64,000 nucleotides of DNA. Origin: a bacterium (GTDB lineage Bacteria > Bacillota > Bacilli > Lactobacillales > Streptococcaceae). The stretch is from assembly GCA_905221095.1 (NCBI GenBank), contig CAJNBV010000006.1, forward strand, positions 87,754 to 151,753, read 5' to 3'. The position numbers and the translations under genes were made by a program. Within the stretch, counting starts at the first letter, position 1. Every line of letters starts with the position of its first letter. The notes below the pieces were generated by a model, which made no database searches, had not been told where the DNA came from, and saw only the letters and a list, made by a program, of their open reading frames with translations. Below are positions 9,846-18,953 of this stretch, piece by piece.

Positions 9846-10675
9846 ACCATAAAATCGCAATTTTATCAGACATTCATGGCAATGCGACGGCGCTAGAAGC
9901 AGTGATTGCAGATGCTAAAAATCAAGGAGTCAGTGAATACTGGCTTCTGGGAGATATTTTTCTTCCTGGTCCAGGCGCAAATGACTTGGTTGCCCTGCTA
10001 AAGGACCTTCCTATCACAGCAAGTGTTCGAGGCAATTGGGATGATTGTGTCCTTGAGGCCTTGGATGGCGAATATGGTTTGGAACATCCACAAGAAATCC
10101 AGCTCATGCGATTGACCCAATTTTTGATGGAGCGAATGGATTCTGCAACGATTGTCTGGCTACGAAGCTTGCCTTTGCTGGAAAAGAAAGAAATTGACGG
10201 ACTGCGCTTTTCTCTTTCTCATAATTTACCAAATAAGAACTATGGTGGTGACTTACTGGTTGAGAATGATACAGAGAAATTTGACCAACTTCTAGATGAT
10301 GAAGTTGACGTGGCAGTCTATGGTCATGTTCACAAGCAGTTGCTTCGTTATGGCAGTCAAGGGCAACAAATCATCAATCCAGGTTCGATTGGTATGCCCT
10401 ATTTTAATTGGGAGGCGTTAAAAAATCACCGTGCCCAGTATGCCGTGATAGAAGTTGAAGATGGGAAATTGGTAAATATCCTATTTCGTAAAGTCGCTTA
10501 TGACTATGAAGCGGAGTTAGAATTGGCCAAGTCCAAGAGGCTTCCCTTTATCGAAATGTATGAAGAACTACGTCGTGAAGATAACTATCAGGGACACAAT
10601 CTGGAACTCTTAGCCAGCTTAATAGAAAAGCATGGGTATGTAGAAGATGTGAAGAATTTTTTTGATTTTTTGTAA
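9842..10675 (+). CDS. YfcE/MJ0936-like metallophosphoesterase
   Basis: Calcineurin-like phosphoesterase, 277 aa. The metal-binding motifs are in order: SDIHGN (9-14), LGDIF (about 36), RGNWDD (about 63), SHN in the middle and GHVHK near 160. Substrate unknown; proteins of this group hydrolyse phosphodiesters or phosphomonoesters. Overlaps uvrC by 4 nt (ATGA) and is presumably co-expressed. Followed by a strong hairpin and a BOX repeat. Confidence 0.85.
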   Translation: MNHKIAILSDIHGNATALEAVIADAKNQGVSEYWLLGDIFLPGPGANDLVALLKDLPITASVRGNWDDCVLEALDGEYGLEHPQEIQLMRLTQFLMERMDSATIVWLRSLPLLEKKEIDGLRFSLSHNLPNKNYGGDLLVENDTEKFDQLLDDEVDVAVYGHVHKQLLRYGSQGQQIINPGSIGMPYFNWEALKNHRAQYAVIEVEDGKLVNILFRKVAYDYEAELELAKSKRLPFIEMYEELRREDNYQGHNLELLASLIEKHGYVEDVKNFFDFL

Positions 10676-10700
10676 TAGTTTCCTAAAATAACCAATGCAA

Positions 10701-10735
10701 ACTAAAAACGATTGGCTAGTCCAATCGCTTTTAGT
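10701..10735. terminator. Bidirectional terminator hairpin
   Basis: Stem CGATTGG / CCAATCG with loop CTAGT, extended outward by ACTAAAA / TTTTAGT, so it can serve the phosphoesterase gene on + and act as a stop for - transcription leaving the lipoprotein gene. Confidence 0.65.
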
Positions 10736-10741
10736 ATATCT

Positions 10742-10849
10742 TATACTCAATGAAAATCAAAGAGCAAACTAGGAAGCAAGCCGTAGGCAGTACTTGAGTA
10801 CGGCAAGGCGAAGCTGACGTGGTTTGAATTTGATTTTCGAAGAGTATTA
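10742..10849 (-). repeat. BOX element (boxA-boxC, no boxB)
   Basis: About 108 nt bounded by TATACTCAATGAAAATCAAA and GAAGAGTATT, containing the boxA core CGGCAAGGCGAAGCTGACG. No boxB unit. Its right edge overlaps or abuts the TAA of the - strand lipoprotein gene. Confidence 0.85.
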
Positions 10850-11647
10850 TTGTAATTGAGATTGATCTGGAAGATAAGAACCACCTAGATAAGTGTTGCT
10901 GAGTTTTTCAAGGGTTCCATCTTGATAGAGTTCTTTGAGCGCTTTATCAAATTGCTCTTTAAACTCTTTTTGGTCGCTTGAGAAAACGATATAGTTGTTG
11001 GGGCTATCAGCAGAAGGTAAGTCAACCACAGAAAGCTCCAAACCACGGTCCTTGATAATCTTTTGAACGGATACCTTGTCAAAAACTAGGAAATCAAACT
11101 CTCCGTTAGAGAGGTCAAGGATTCGTTTACCGATATCCTCACCAGAAAAATCGATAGTAGCAGGATTGTCAGAGTGTTTCTGATTCCAGTTATTGATGAA
11201 TTGAGCGTTTGAAGTTCCAGTATCCTCTTGTGTTGTTTTGCCAGCGATTTGGTCAAGTGAAGTCAGAGGATTTTTCTTGTTGCTGACAAGGACGAGGGGA
11301 TTGTTCGAAATTGGAAGCGAGTAAAGGTATTTTTCAGCACGCTCTTTTGTGTAACTCAAATTATTAGCTGCTGCTTGATAGTGACCAGAATCAAGTCCTG
11401 GGAAGATGCTCTCCCAGGCAGTTCTTTGGAATTGAATCTCGTAGTCGCTGAGTTTCTCATCCACTGCTTTTAGAACTTCAATATCGAATCCTGTCAGATT
11501 GCCCTTGTCTTCGTAGTCAAATGGTGGCACATCGCCAGCTGTGGCAACGACGATTGTATTTTGAGAACTAGTCTCTTTAGGTGCGGCTTGATTTCCACAG
11601 GCAACTAAAAATGGGAGGATGGCTAGTAATAGGCTAAATTTTTTCAT
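10847..11647 (-). CDS. Amino-acid ABC transporter substrate-binding lipoprotein (family 3)
   Basis: 266-aa extracytoplasmic solute-binding protein of the SBP_bac_3 family, which bind polar amino acids or cystine. Signal peptide with lipobox LVAC (Cys17), then a linker and the bilobed domain (GNLTGFDIEVLKAVDEKL and DSGHYQAAANNLSYTKER regions). The start is the ATG at 11647 with GGAGAC upstream, not an earlier in-frame ATG at 11662. No permease or ATPase gene is next to it, so it must work with a transporter encoded elsewhere. It is the only gene on the - strand in the first 43 kb and lies between two BOX elements. Confidence 0.88.
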   Translation of the reverse strand: MKKFSLLLAILPFLVACGNQAAPKETSSQNTIVVATAGDVPPFDYEDKGNLTGFDIEVLKAVDEKLSDYEIQFQRTAWESIFPGLDSGHYQAAANNLSYTKERAEKYLYSLPISNNPLVLVSNKKNPLTSLDQIAGKTTQEDTGTSNAQFINNWNQKHSDNPATIDFSGEDIGKRILDLSNGEFDFLVFDKVSVQKIIKDRGLELSVVDLPSADSPNNYIVFSSDQKEFKEQFDKALKELYQDGTLEKLSNTYLGGSYLPDQSQLQ

Positions 11648-11741
11648 AATGTCTCCATTCAAATGTAAAGTACTTGCTAGTTTATCAGAAACTTTCTTGA
11701 TGAACCAATATATATATTTTATGCCTGTGATAAAAAAAACT

Positions 11742-11894
11742 TATACTCTTCGAAAATCTCTTCAAACCACGTCAGCTTCACCTTGCCGTGCGTATGGTTA
11801 CTGACTTCGTCAGTTTTATATGCCACCTCAAAGCTGTACTTTGAGCAGCCTGCGGCTAGCTTCCTAGTTTGCTCTTTGATTTTCATTGAGTATT
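11742..11894 (+). repeat. BOX element with one boxB unit
   Basis: About 153 nt from ATACTCTTCGAAAATCTCTT to TTTCATTGAGTATT, with boxA, one ACTGACTTCGTCAG-type boxB unit and boxC. It lies between divergent genes (lipoprotein and nitroreductase), upstream of both. Confidence 0.87.
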
Positions 11895-11929
11895 AATCAT
11901 GGAAAATATCTGCAAGCTCTTTCAAATTA

Positions 11930-11938
11930 TGGTAGAAT
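11930..11938 (+). promoter_or_regulatory. Extended -10 promoter of the nitroreductase gene
   Basis: TGGTAGAAT (hexamer 11933-11938), 32 nt before the ATG; the -35 region is weak. It lies 36 nt downstream of a BOX element. Confidence 0.5.
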
Positions 11939-11970
11939 GGAAGCAATAGAATTAGAAAAGGAAATCGATT

Positions 11971-12576
11971 ATGAAATTTCTTGAATTAAATAAAAAACGT
12001 CATGCGACCAAGCATTTCACTGACAAGCCTGTTGATCCCAAAGATGTGCGTACGGCTATCGAAATCGCAACCTTGGCACCAAGCGCCCACAACAGCCAGC
12101 CGTGGAAATTTGTGGTGGTACGTGAGAAAAATGCTGAATTGGCAAAATTGGCATACGGTTCAAACTTTGAACAGGTATCATCAGCGCCTGTAACCATTGC
12201 CTTGTTTACAGATACTGATCTTGCAAAACGTGCCCGCAAGATTGCCCGTGTTGGTGGTGCTAATAACTTCTCTGAAGAGCAACTTCAATACTTCATGAAA
12301 AATTTGCCAGCTGAATTTGCACGTTACAATGAACAACAGGTCAGCGACTACCTGGCTCTCAATGCAGGTTTGGTTGCTATGAACTTGGTTCTTGCATTGA
12401 CAGACCAAGGAATCGGATCAAATCTGATTCTTGGTTTTGACAAATCAAAAGTCAATGAAGTTTTGGACATCGAAGACCGTTTCCGTCCAGAACTTTTGAT
12501 TACAGTAGGTTACACAGACGAAAAATTGGAACCAAGCTACCGCTTGCCAGTAGATGAAATTATCGAGAAAAGATAG
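11971..12576 (+). CDS. FMN-dependent nitroreductase family protein
   Basis: 201-aa oxidoreductase of the nitroreductase family, using FMN and NAD(P)H to reduce nitro compounds or quinones; natural substrate unknown. FMN-binding features: RHATKHF near 9-16, the APSAHNSQPW segment near 37-46, and LILGFDKSKV / LITVGY towards the C-terminus. RBS AAAAGGAAATCG precedes the ATG. pepV starts 14 nt after its stop and has no promoter of its own in the gap, so the two form an operon. Confidence 0.85.
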   Translation: MKFLELNKKRHATKHFTDKPVDPKDVRTAIEIATLAPSAHNSQPWKFVVVREKNAELAKLAYGSNFEQVSSAPVTIALFTDTDLAKRARKIARVGGANNFSEEQLQYFMKNLPAEFARYNEQQVSDYLALNAGLVAMNLVLALTDQGIGSNLILGFDKSKVNEVLDIEDRFRPELLITVGYTDEKLEPSYRLPVDEIIEKR

Positions 12577-12589
12577 AAAGAAGAAAAAA

Positions 12590-13990
12590 ATGACAGCAAT
12601 TGATTTTACAGCAGAAGTAGAAAAACGCAAAGAAGACCTCTTGGCTGACTTGTTTAGCCTTTTGGAAATCAACTCAGAACGTGATGACAGCAAGGCTGAT
12701 GCTGAGCATCCATTTGGACCTGGTCCAGTAAAAGCCTTGAAAAAATTCCTTGAAATCGCAGACCGTGATGGCTATCCAACTAAGAATGTTGACAATTATG
12801 CAGGACACTTCGAGTTTGGTAATGGAGAAGAAGTTCTCGGAATCTTTGCCCACATGGACGTGGTGCCAGCTGGTAGCGGTTGGGATACAGATCCTTACAC
12901 ACCAACTATCAAAGACGGTCGCCTTTATGCGCGTGGGGCTTCGGACGACAAGGGTCCTACAACAGCTTGTTACTATGGTTTGAAAATCATCAAAGAATTG
13001 GGCCTTCCAACTTCTAAAAAAGTTCGTTTCATCGTCGGAACAGACGAAGAATCTGGCTGGGCAGACATGGACTACTACTTCGAGCACGTAGGACTTGCAA
13101 AACCAGACTTTGGTTTCTCTCCAGACGCTGAATTCCCTATCATCAATGGTGAAAAAGGAAACATCACAGAATACCTTCACTTTGCCGGTGAAAATACAGG
13201 TGCTGCCCGTCTTCACAGCTTCACAGGTGGATTGCGTGAAAACATGGTACCTGAATCAGCAACAGCAGTCGTTTCAGGAGATTTGGCTGACTTGCAAGCT
13301 AAATTAGATGCCTTTGTTGTAGAACACAAACTCAGAGGAGAAATTCAAGAAGAAAATGGTCAATACAAGGTGACTATTATTGGTAAATCAGCCCACGGTG
13401 CTATGCCTGCTTCAGGTGTCAATGGTGCGACTTACCTAGCCCTCTTCCTCAGCCAGTTTGACTTTGCTGGACCTGCAAAAGACTATCTTGAAATTGCTGG
13501 TAAGATTCTTTTGAACGACCATGAGGGTGAAAATCTCAAGATTGCTCATGTGGATGAAAAGATGGGTGCCCTTTCTATGAATGCAGGTGTCTTCCGCTTC
13601 GATGAAACAAGTGCTGACAATACGATTGCCCTTAATATCCGCTATCCAAAAGGAACAAGTCCAGAACAAATCAAGTCAATCCTTGAAAACTTGCCAGTGA
13701 CTTCTGTTAGCCTTTCTGAACACGGACACACTCCTCACTATGTGCCAATGGAAGATCCACTTGTGCAAACCTTGTTGAATGTCTATGAAAAACAAACTGG
13801 TCTTCAAGGTCATGAACAAGTCATCGGTGGTGGTACCTTTGGCCGCTTGCTCGAACGAGGTGTTGCCTATGGTGCCATGTTCCCAGACTCAATCGACACC
13901 ATGCACCAAGCCAATGAATTTATCGCCTTGGACGATCTCTTCCGCGCAGCAGCAATCTATGCCGAAGCTATTTATGAATTGATCAAATAA
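12590..13990 (+). CDS. pepV: Dipeptidase PepV (M20 metallopeptidase)
   Basis: Zinc aminodipeptidase that finishes degradation of imported peptides. 466 aa from the ATG at 12590; an in-frame ATG at 12554 lies inside the nitroreductase gene and would add a lysine-rich tail, so it is rejected. M20 metal ligands: HMD (His88), ASDDKGP (Asp120 region) and DEES (Glu153/154); a lid domain insert follows, and PDSIDTMHQ near the end carries the last ligand. Cytoplasmic. Confidence 0.93.
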   Translation: MTAIDFTAEVEKRKEDLLADLFSLLEINSERDDSKADAEHPFGPGPVKALKKFLEIADRDGYPTKNVDNYAGHFEFGNGEEVLGIFAHMDVVPAGSGWDTDPYTPTIKDGRLYARGASDDKGPTTACYYGLKIIKELGLPTSKKVRFIVGTDEESGWADMDYYFEHVGLAKPDFGFSPDAEFPIINGEKGNITEYLHFAGENTGAARLHSFTGGLRENMVPESATAVVSGDLADLQAKLDAFVVEHKLRGEIQEENGQYKVTIIGKSAHGAMPASGVNGATYLALFLSQFDFAGPAKDYLEIAGKILLNDHEGENLKIAHVDEKMGALSMNAGVFRFDETSADNTIALNIRYPKGTSPEQIKSILENLPVTSVSLSEHGHTPHYVPMEDPLVQTLLNVYEKQTGLQGHEQVIGGGTFGRLLERGVAYGAMFPDSIDTMHQANEFIALDDLFRAAAIYAEAIYELIK

Positions 13991-14043
13991 AACGATAGAA
14001 GTCTGAGATCTTATGCTTAGACTTCTTTTTGGAGGAAAAGTAG

Positions 14044-14634
14044 ATGTCTCAAATTGAAAGAATCAAGAAAGCCATTATGACGGATCCGCAGAATGCTAGC
14101 TATACAGAATGCGGAATTGAACCTCTCTTTGCGGCGCCAAAGACTGCTCGCATCAATATCATCGGTCAGGCACCGGGGCTTAAAACCCAAGAGGCAGGCC
14201 TTTATTGGAAGGACAAGAGTGGTGATCGCTTGCGAGAGTGGCTAGGGGTGGATGAGGATACCTTTTACAACTCAGGTTATTTCGCAGTTCTGCCTATGGA
14301 TTTCTACTTTCCAGGGCATGGCAAGTCGGGCGACCTGCCACCGAGAGCTGGTTTTGCAGAAAAATGGCATCCGCAGCTCTTGCAAGAATTACCAGATATT
14401 CAGTTAACCCTCTTGATTGGCCAGTATGCCCAAGCCTACTATTTACATGAGAAAATCAGTGGTAAGGTGACAGAACGGGTAAAACATTACCAGAACTACT
14501 TGCCAACCTATTTTCCTCTAGTTCACCCCTCACCGCGAAACCAAATCTGGATGGCTAAAAATCCTTGGTTTGAGGCAGAAGTGGTGCCAGATTTGAAAAA
14601 AATAATTAAAACCATTTTAGGAGAAAAAGAATGA
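14044..14634 (+). CDS. Uracil-DNA glycosylase superfamily protein
   Basis: 196 aa. Motif 1 resembles UDG families 4/5 (GQAPGLKTQEAG, with Gln where family 4 usually has Glu) and motif 2 is HPSPRN near 160. The protein probably binds or repairs uracil/deaminated DNA, but the substitutions around motif 1 leave the activity uncertain. Well-formed RBS GGAGGAAAAGTAG. Overlaps the rhodanese gene by ATGA. Confidence 0.75.
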   Translation: MSQIERIKKAIMTDPQNASYTECGIEPLFAAPKTARINIIGQAPGLKTQEAGLYWKDKSGDRLREWLGVDEDTFYNSGYFAVLPMDFYFPGHGKSGDLPPRAGFAEKWHPQLLQELPDIQLTLLIGQYAQAYYLHEKISGKVTERVKHYQNYLPTYFPLVHPSPRNQIWMAKNPWFEAEVVPDLKKIIKTILGEKE

Positions 14635-14918
14635 AAGAAATTACCTTTGACGCATTTTACCAGCTTTACCAAAACGACCAACTTTCTCTAGTTGACGTGA
14701 GAGAAGTGGATGAATTTGAAGCTCTTCATTTAGAAGGCGCCCACAACCTACCACTTAGTCAATTGGCTGATACTTATGATCAGTTGGACAAGGACCAGTT
14801 ACATTATGTTATTTGTAAATCTGGAATGAGATCGGCGCGTGCTTGTCAATTTCTAGCTGAACAAGGTTATGAAGTTATCAATGTTCAGGGTGGCATATTG
14901 GCTTTTGAAGAACATTAA
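14631..14918 (+). CDS. Single-domain rhodanese-like protein
   Basis: 95-aa rhodanese domain with VDVREVDEFEALHLEGA and the active-site loop CKSGMRSA (Cys62), followed by the typical C-terminal GGILAF. Such proteins carry sulfane sulfur; the acceptor is unknown. The first four bases overlap the stop of the upstream UDG-like gene, so expression is coupled. Ends in a hairpin terminator. Confidence 0.85.
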   Translation: MKEITFDAFYQLYQNDQLSLVDVREVDEFEALHLEGAHNLPLSQLADTYDQLDKDQLHYVICKSGMRSARACQFLAEQGYEVINVQGGILAFEEH

Positions 14919-14928
14919 ACAGTAGAAT

Positions 14929-14970
14929 TTCTCCTACTTAGTATGGACTGGGTAGGAGAATTTTATTTTT
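14929..14970 (+). terminator. Terminator after the rhodanese gene
   Basis: Stem TTCTCCTAC (14929-14937) / GTAGGAGAA (14952-14960), then TTTTATTTTT. Confidence 0.75.
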
Positions 14971-15045
14971 AGACAATTCTCATTTTTAAGAATCTTGAAA
15001 ACATTCAATATTTACTTCGTGATACTTTTTTCATACTCTTATTCA

Positions 15046-15054
15046 TGATATACT
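15046..15054 (+). promoter_or_regulatory. Extended -10 promoter of brnQ
   Basis: TGATATACT (hexamer 15049-15054), 34 nt before the ATG; no clear -35. Confidence 0.5.
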
Positions 15055-15088
15055 AAGTCAGTATTTTATAAATATGAAGGAGATTTTC

Positions 15089-16414
15089 ATGGCTAAAAAA
15101 GGTGCCCTAACAGGTTTACTCCTGTTCGGAATATTTTTTGGTGCGGGGAACTTGATTTTTCCGCCTTCTCTAGGTGCTCTATCTGGGGAACATTTTCTTC
15201 CTGCCATCGCAGGTTTTGTCTTTTCAGGCGTTGGTATCGCCGTCTTGACCCTTATTATTGGAACGCTCAATCCTAAAGGATATATTCACGAGATTTCAAC
15301 AAAGGTAGCGCCTTGGTTTGCGACTCTCTACCTCTCAGTTCTTTACTTGTCAATCGGTCCATTCTTTGCTATCCCACGTACAGCTACAACAGCTTACGAA
15401 GTAGGGATTAGCCCCCTTTTGTCTGATGCAAATAAAGGTCTTGGTTTGATTGTCTTTACGGTTCTGTATTTTGCGGCAGCCTATTTGATTTCGCTTAATC
15501 CATCAAAAATCTTAGACCGTATCGGCCGTATTTTAACGCCAGTCTTTGCGATTTTGATTGTTATTTTGGTTGTTCTAGGAGCTTTCAAATACGGTGGAAC
15601 AAGTCCTCAAGCTGCTTCAGCTGCTTATCAAGCTTCTGCCTTTGGTACAGGTTTCCTAGAAGGTTACAATACCTTGGATGCCCTTGCCTCAGTTGCCTTT
15701 AGCGTAATCGCAGTTCAAACCTTGAAACAACTTGGATTTTCAAGTAAGAAAGAATACATTTCAACTATTTGGGTTGTTGGTATCGTTGTTGCCCTTGCCT
15801 TCAGCGCTCTTTACATCGGTTTAGGTTTCCTTGGAAATCATTTCCCAGTACCTGCTGAAGCGATGAAGGGTGGAACACCAGGTGTTTACATCTTGTCACA
15901 AGCCACTCAAGAAATCTTTGGTTCAACAGCTCAACTATTCCTTGCAGCTATGGTTACTGTAACCTGCTTCACAACAACAGTTGGTTTGATTGTGTCGACA
16001 GCTGAGTTCTTTAATGAGCGTTTCCCACAAATCAGCTACAAGGTTTATGCGACAGCCTTTACCTTGATTGGATTTGCTATTGCCAATTTGGGTCTTGATG
16101 CGATTATCAAGTATTCAATTCCAGTATTGGTTATCTTGTACCCAATCACGATTGCCATCGTTATGATTGTCATTGTCAACAAATTTGTGGCTCTTTCAAA
16201 ACCAGGTATGCAGTTGACAATTGCTGTGGTTACAGCTATTGCCATTGCAAGCGTATTAGGAAGCTCGTTTAAGGTTGAGTTTCTTGCTAATCTTGTCAAC
16301 GCTCTTCCTTTTGCCAAAGCATCACTCCCATGGTTAGTACCAGCCGTTGTCGGAATCTTGCTCTCATTGGTTCTACCAAACAAGCAAGAAAGCGATGTTT
16401 TTGAAATGGAATAA
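15089..16414 (+). CDS. brnQ: Branched-chain amino acid:cation symporter BrnQ
   Basis: LIVCS-family membrane transporter for leucine, isoleucine and valine, 441 aa with about 12 hydrophobic segments. N-terminal GLLLFGIFFGAGNLIFPP is the family signature. The ATG at 15089 is chosen because AAGGAG (15077-15082) is 6 nt upstream; an in-frame ATG at 15074 overlaps that SD. Monocistronic with its own promoter and terminator. Its neighbours are peptidases, fitting a peptide and amino-acid supply role. Confidence 0.93.
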   Translation: MAKKGALTGLLLFGIFFGAGNLIFPPSLGALSGEHFLPAIAGFVFSGVGIAVLTLIIGTLNPKGYIHEISTKVAPWFATLYLSVLYLSIGPFFAIPRTATTAYEVGISPLLSDANKGLGLIVFTVLYFAAAYLISLNPSKILDRIGRILTPVFAILIVILVVLGAFKYGGTSPQAASAAYQASAFGTGFLEGYNTLDALASVAFSVIAVQTLKQLGFSSKKEYISTIWVVGIVVALAFSALYIGLGFLGNHFPVPAEAMKGGTPGVYILSQATQEIFGSTAQLFLAAMVTVTCFTTTVGLIVSTAEFFNERFPQISYKVYATAFTLIGFAIANLGLDAIIKYSIPVLVILYPITIAIVMIVIVNKFVALSKPGMQLTIAVVTAIAIASVLGSSFKVEFLANLVNALPFAKASLPWLVPAVVGILLSLVLPNKQESDVFEME

Positions 16415-16419
16415 TCATT

Positions 16420-16465
16420 AAAATCACTTTTGTAGCCCAGTCTACAGGAGTGATTTTCTTTTTTT
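16420..16465 (+). terminator. Terminator after brnQ
   Basis: Stem AAAATCACT (16420-16428) / AGTGATTTT (16449-16457) with an inner GTAG/CTAC helix, followed by CTTTTTTT. Confidence 0.8.
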
Positions 16466-16480
16466 ATCCGATGATAAATG

Positions 16481-16489
16481 TGTTATAAT
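16481..16489 (+). promoter_or_regulatory. Extended -10 promoter of the pepA operon
   Basis: TGTTATAAT (hexamer 16484-16489), 22 nt before the ATG; RBS AGAGGTGAAG follows. Confidence 0.65.
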
Positions 16490-16511
16490 AGGTAGCAAAA
16501 GAGGTGAAGAA

Positions 16512-17549
16512 ATGAATCAAACTGTAGAATATATCAAAGAACTGACGGCCATTGCGTCTCCAACAGGTTTTACTCGTGAAATTTCGAATTATTTAGTTAA
16601 AACTCTAGAAGGTTTTGGTTATCAGCCAGTTCGCACAGCCAAGGGCGGTGTCAATGTAACTATTAAAGGTCAAAATGATGAGCAACATCGCTATGTGACT
16701 GCCCATGTAGATACGCTTGGTGCTATTGTCCGTGCTGTTAAACCAGACGGCCGTCTCAAACTGGACCGTATCGGTGGTTTTCCTTGGAACATGATCGAAG
16801 GTGAAAACTGTACTGTTCATGTGGCTAGTACAGGTGAAAAAGTATTAGGAACCATCCTTATCCACCAGACTTCTTGCCATGTCTACAAGGATGCAGGAAC
16901 TGCAGAACGCACGCAGGACAATATGGAAGTGCGTTTGGACGCAAAAGTAACCAATGAAAAAGAAACTCGTGCTCTTGGCATTGAGGTCGGTGATTTTATC
17001 AGCTTTGACCCACGAACTATCGTGACAGAGACAGGATTTATCAAGTCTCGTCATTTGGATGACAAGGTCAGTGCAGCGATTTTGCTTAACCTGCTTCGTC
17101 TTTATAAGGAAGAGAAGATTGAGTTGCCAGTTACAACCCATTTTGCTTTTTCAGTCTTTGAAGAAGTGGGACACGGTGCTAACTCTAATATTCCTGCTCA
17201 GGTAGTAGAATATCTGGCTGTGGATATGGGAGCTATGGGCGATGACCAGCAGACAGATGAATATACAGTGTCTATCTGCGTCAAGGATGCATCAGGTCCT
17301 TATCACTATGATTTCCGTCAACACTTGGTTGCCTTGGCGAAAGAGCAAGATATTCCATTTAAGTTGGATATCTATCCATTTTATGGTTCTGACGCTTCAG
17401 CAGCCATGTCTGCAGGGGCAGAAGTCAAACACGCCCTTCTCGGTGCTGGTATCGAGTCTAGCCATTCTTATGAGCGCACTCATATTGACTCGGTGGTCGC
17501 AACGGAACGTATGGTTGATGCTTATCTTAAGAGCGGGTTGGTAGACTAA
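16512..17549 (+). CDS. pepA: Glutamyl aminopeptidase PepA (M42 family)
   Basis: Cytoplasmic metallo-aminopeptidase releasing N-terminal Glu/Asp, 345 aa. M42 metal ligands: AHVD (His65, Asp67), SRHLDDKVSA near 180, EEVGHGA near 215 and the C-terminal SSHSYERTH. Forms an operon with the HIT gene (1-nt gap) and the LD-carboxypeptidase gene (2-nt gap). Confidence 0.93.
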   Translation: MNQTVEYIKELTAIASPTGFTREISNYLVKTLEGFGYQPVRTAKGGVNVTIKGQNDEQHRYVTAHVDTLGAIVRAVKPDGRLKLDRIGGFPWNMIEGENCTVHVASTGEKVLGTILIHQTSCHVYKDAGTAERTQDNMEVRLDAKVTNEKETRALGIEVGDFISFDPRTIVTETGFIKSRHLDDKVSAAILLNLLRLYKEEKIELPVTTHFAFSVFEEVGHGANSNIPAQVVEYLAVDMGAMGDDQQTDEYTVSICVKDASGPYHYDFRQHLVALAKEQDIPFKLDIYPFYGSDASAAMSAGAEVKHALLGAGIESSHSYERTHIDSVVATERMVDAYLKSGLVD

Positions 17550-17550
17550 T

Positions 17551-18021
17551 ATGTGTCTGATTTGCCAGAGAATTGACCTCATCAAGGCTGGGGAAAATCC
17601 CTATTTTGTCAAAGAGTTGGAAACAGGCTATCTTGTGATTGGAGATCACCAGTATTTTGCAGGCTATAGTCTCTTTCTAGCCAAGGAACATGTCACCGAA
17701 TTGCACCACTTAAAAAAGGAAACAAGACTCCGTTTTCTGGAAGAAATGAGTCTAGTCCAAGAGGCAGTTGCCAAAGCCTTTGCTGCTGAGAAAATGAATA
17801 TCGAACTGCTAGGAAATGGTGATGCCCATCTTCATTGGCATCTGTTTCCACGACGGACAGGGGATATGAATGGTCACGGTCTCAAGGGGCGTGGACCAGT
17901 CTGGTGGGTTCCCTTTGAAGAAATGGCAGCAGACCCCTACCAAGCAAAACCGGATGAGATCAAAAGATTAGTCGAATGTTTATCATCAGAAGTAGATAAA
18001 CTATTAGAAATAAAGGAGTAG
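17551..18021 (+). CDS. HIT family nucleotide-binding protein
   Basis: 156 aa, with HLHWHLFPR near residue 90 fitting the HxHxHxx histidine triad, and an N-terminal CxxC (CLIC). The family hydrolyses or transfers nucleotide phosphates; the substrate here is unknown. Starts one base after the pepA stop. Confidence 0.85.
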   Translation: MCLICQRIDLIKAGENPYFVKELETGYLVIGDHQYFAGYSLFLAKEHVTELHHLKKETRLRFLEEMSLVQEAVAKAFAAEKMNIELLGNGDAHLHWHLFPRRTGDMNGHGLKGRGPVWWVPFEEMAADPYQAKPDEIKRLVECLSSEVDKLLEIKE

Positions 18022-18023
18022 AA

Positions 18024-18740
18024 ATGAAAAAAAGATACCTTGTCTTGACAGCCTTGCTAGCCTTGAGTCTAGCAGCTTGTTCACAAGAAAAAGCAAAAAA
18101 TGAAGATGGCGCAGCTAAGACAGAACAAACAGCTAAAGCTGATGGAACAGCCGGCAGTAAATCTCAAGGAGCTGCCCAGAAGAAAGCAGAAGTGGCTAAC
18201 AAAGGAGACTATTACAGTATCCAAGGGAAATACGATGAAATCATCGTAGCCAATAAACATTATCCATTGTCGAAAGACTATAATCCAGGAGAAAATCCAA
18301 CAGCTAAGGCAGAGTTGGTCAAACTCATCAAAGCTATGCAAGAGGCAGGTTTCCCAATCAGTGACCATTACAGTGGCTTTAGAAGTTATGAAACTCAGAC
18401 CAAGCTCTATCAAGATTATGTCAATCAAGATGGGAAAGAAGCTGCCGACCGATACTCTGCCCGTCCTGGCTATAGCGAGCACCAGACAGGCTTGGCCTTT
18501 GATGTGATTGGGACAAATGGTGATTTGGTGACAGAAGAGAAGGCAGCTCAATGGCTCTTGGACCATGCTGCTGATTATGGCTTTGTTGTCCGTTATCTAA
18601 AAGGTAAGGAAAAGGAAACAGGCTATATGGCTGAGGAATGGCACCTTCGTTATGTCGGAAAAGAAGCCAAAGAAATTGCTGAGACTGGTCTCAGTTTGGA
18701 AGAATACTACGGCTTTGAAGGCGGAGATTACGTCGATTAA
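18024..18740 (+). CDS. ldcB: L,D-carboxypeptidase lipoprotein LdcB/DacB (VanY family)
   Basis: Trims the fourth-position D-Ala from peptidoglycan tetrapeptides at the cell surface. 238 aa: lipoprotein signal with lipobox LAAC (Cys19), a low-complexity Ala/Lys linker to about residue 60, then a VanY-type peptidase domain with the zinc motifs SEHQTGLAFD near 151-160 and EWHLRYV near 210. Acts on the same stem peptides that MurM/MurN branch. The TAA stop is immediately followed by a BOX repeat that begins within or right after it. Confidence 0.92.
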   Translation: MKKRYLVLTALLALSLAACSQEKAKNEDGAAKTEQTAKADGTAGSKSQGAAQKKAEVANKGDYYSIQGKYDEIIVANKHYPLSKDYNPGENPTAKAELVKLIKAMQEAGFPISDHYSGFRSYETQTKLYQDYVNQDGKEAADRYSARPGYSEHQTGLAFDVIGTNGDLVTEEKAAQWLLDHAADYGFVVRYLKGKEKETGYMAEEWHLRYVGKEAKEIAETGLSLEEYYGFEGGDYVD

Positions 18741-18936
18741 TACTCTTCGAAAATCTCTTCAAACCAGGTCAGCGTCGCCTTACCGTATGTATGGTTACTG
18801 ACTTCGTCAGTTTCATCTACAACCTCAAAAACATGTTTTGAGCTGACTTCGTCAGTTCTATCTGCAACCTCAAAGCTGTACTTTGAGCAGCCTGCGGCTA
18901 GCTTCCTAGTTTGTTTTTTGATTTTCATTGAGTATA
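18739..18936 (+). repeat. BOX element with two boxB units
   Basis: About 197 nt from AATACTCTTCGAAAATCTCT to TTTCATTGAGTATA, containing boxA, two boxB units each with a TGACTTCGTCAG core, and boxC. It starts at the ldcB stop codon and ends 18 nt before the rplK -35. Confidence 0.88.
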
Positions 18937-18953
18937 AAAAATAAACTTTTCTC

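Noticed and set aside
12674-13216. 180-codon - strand frame inside pepV
   Set aside because: pepV has complete M20 motifs and normal length on +; the opposite frame has no initiation signals.
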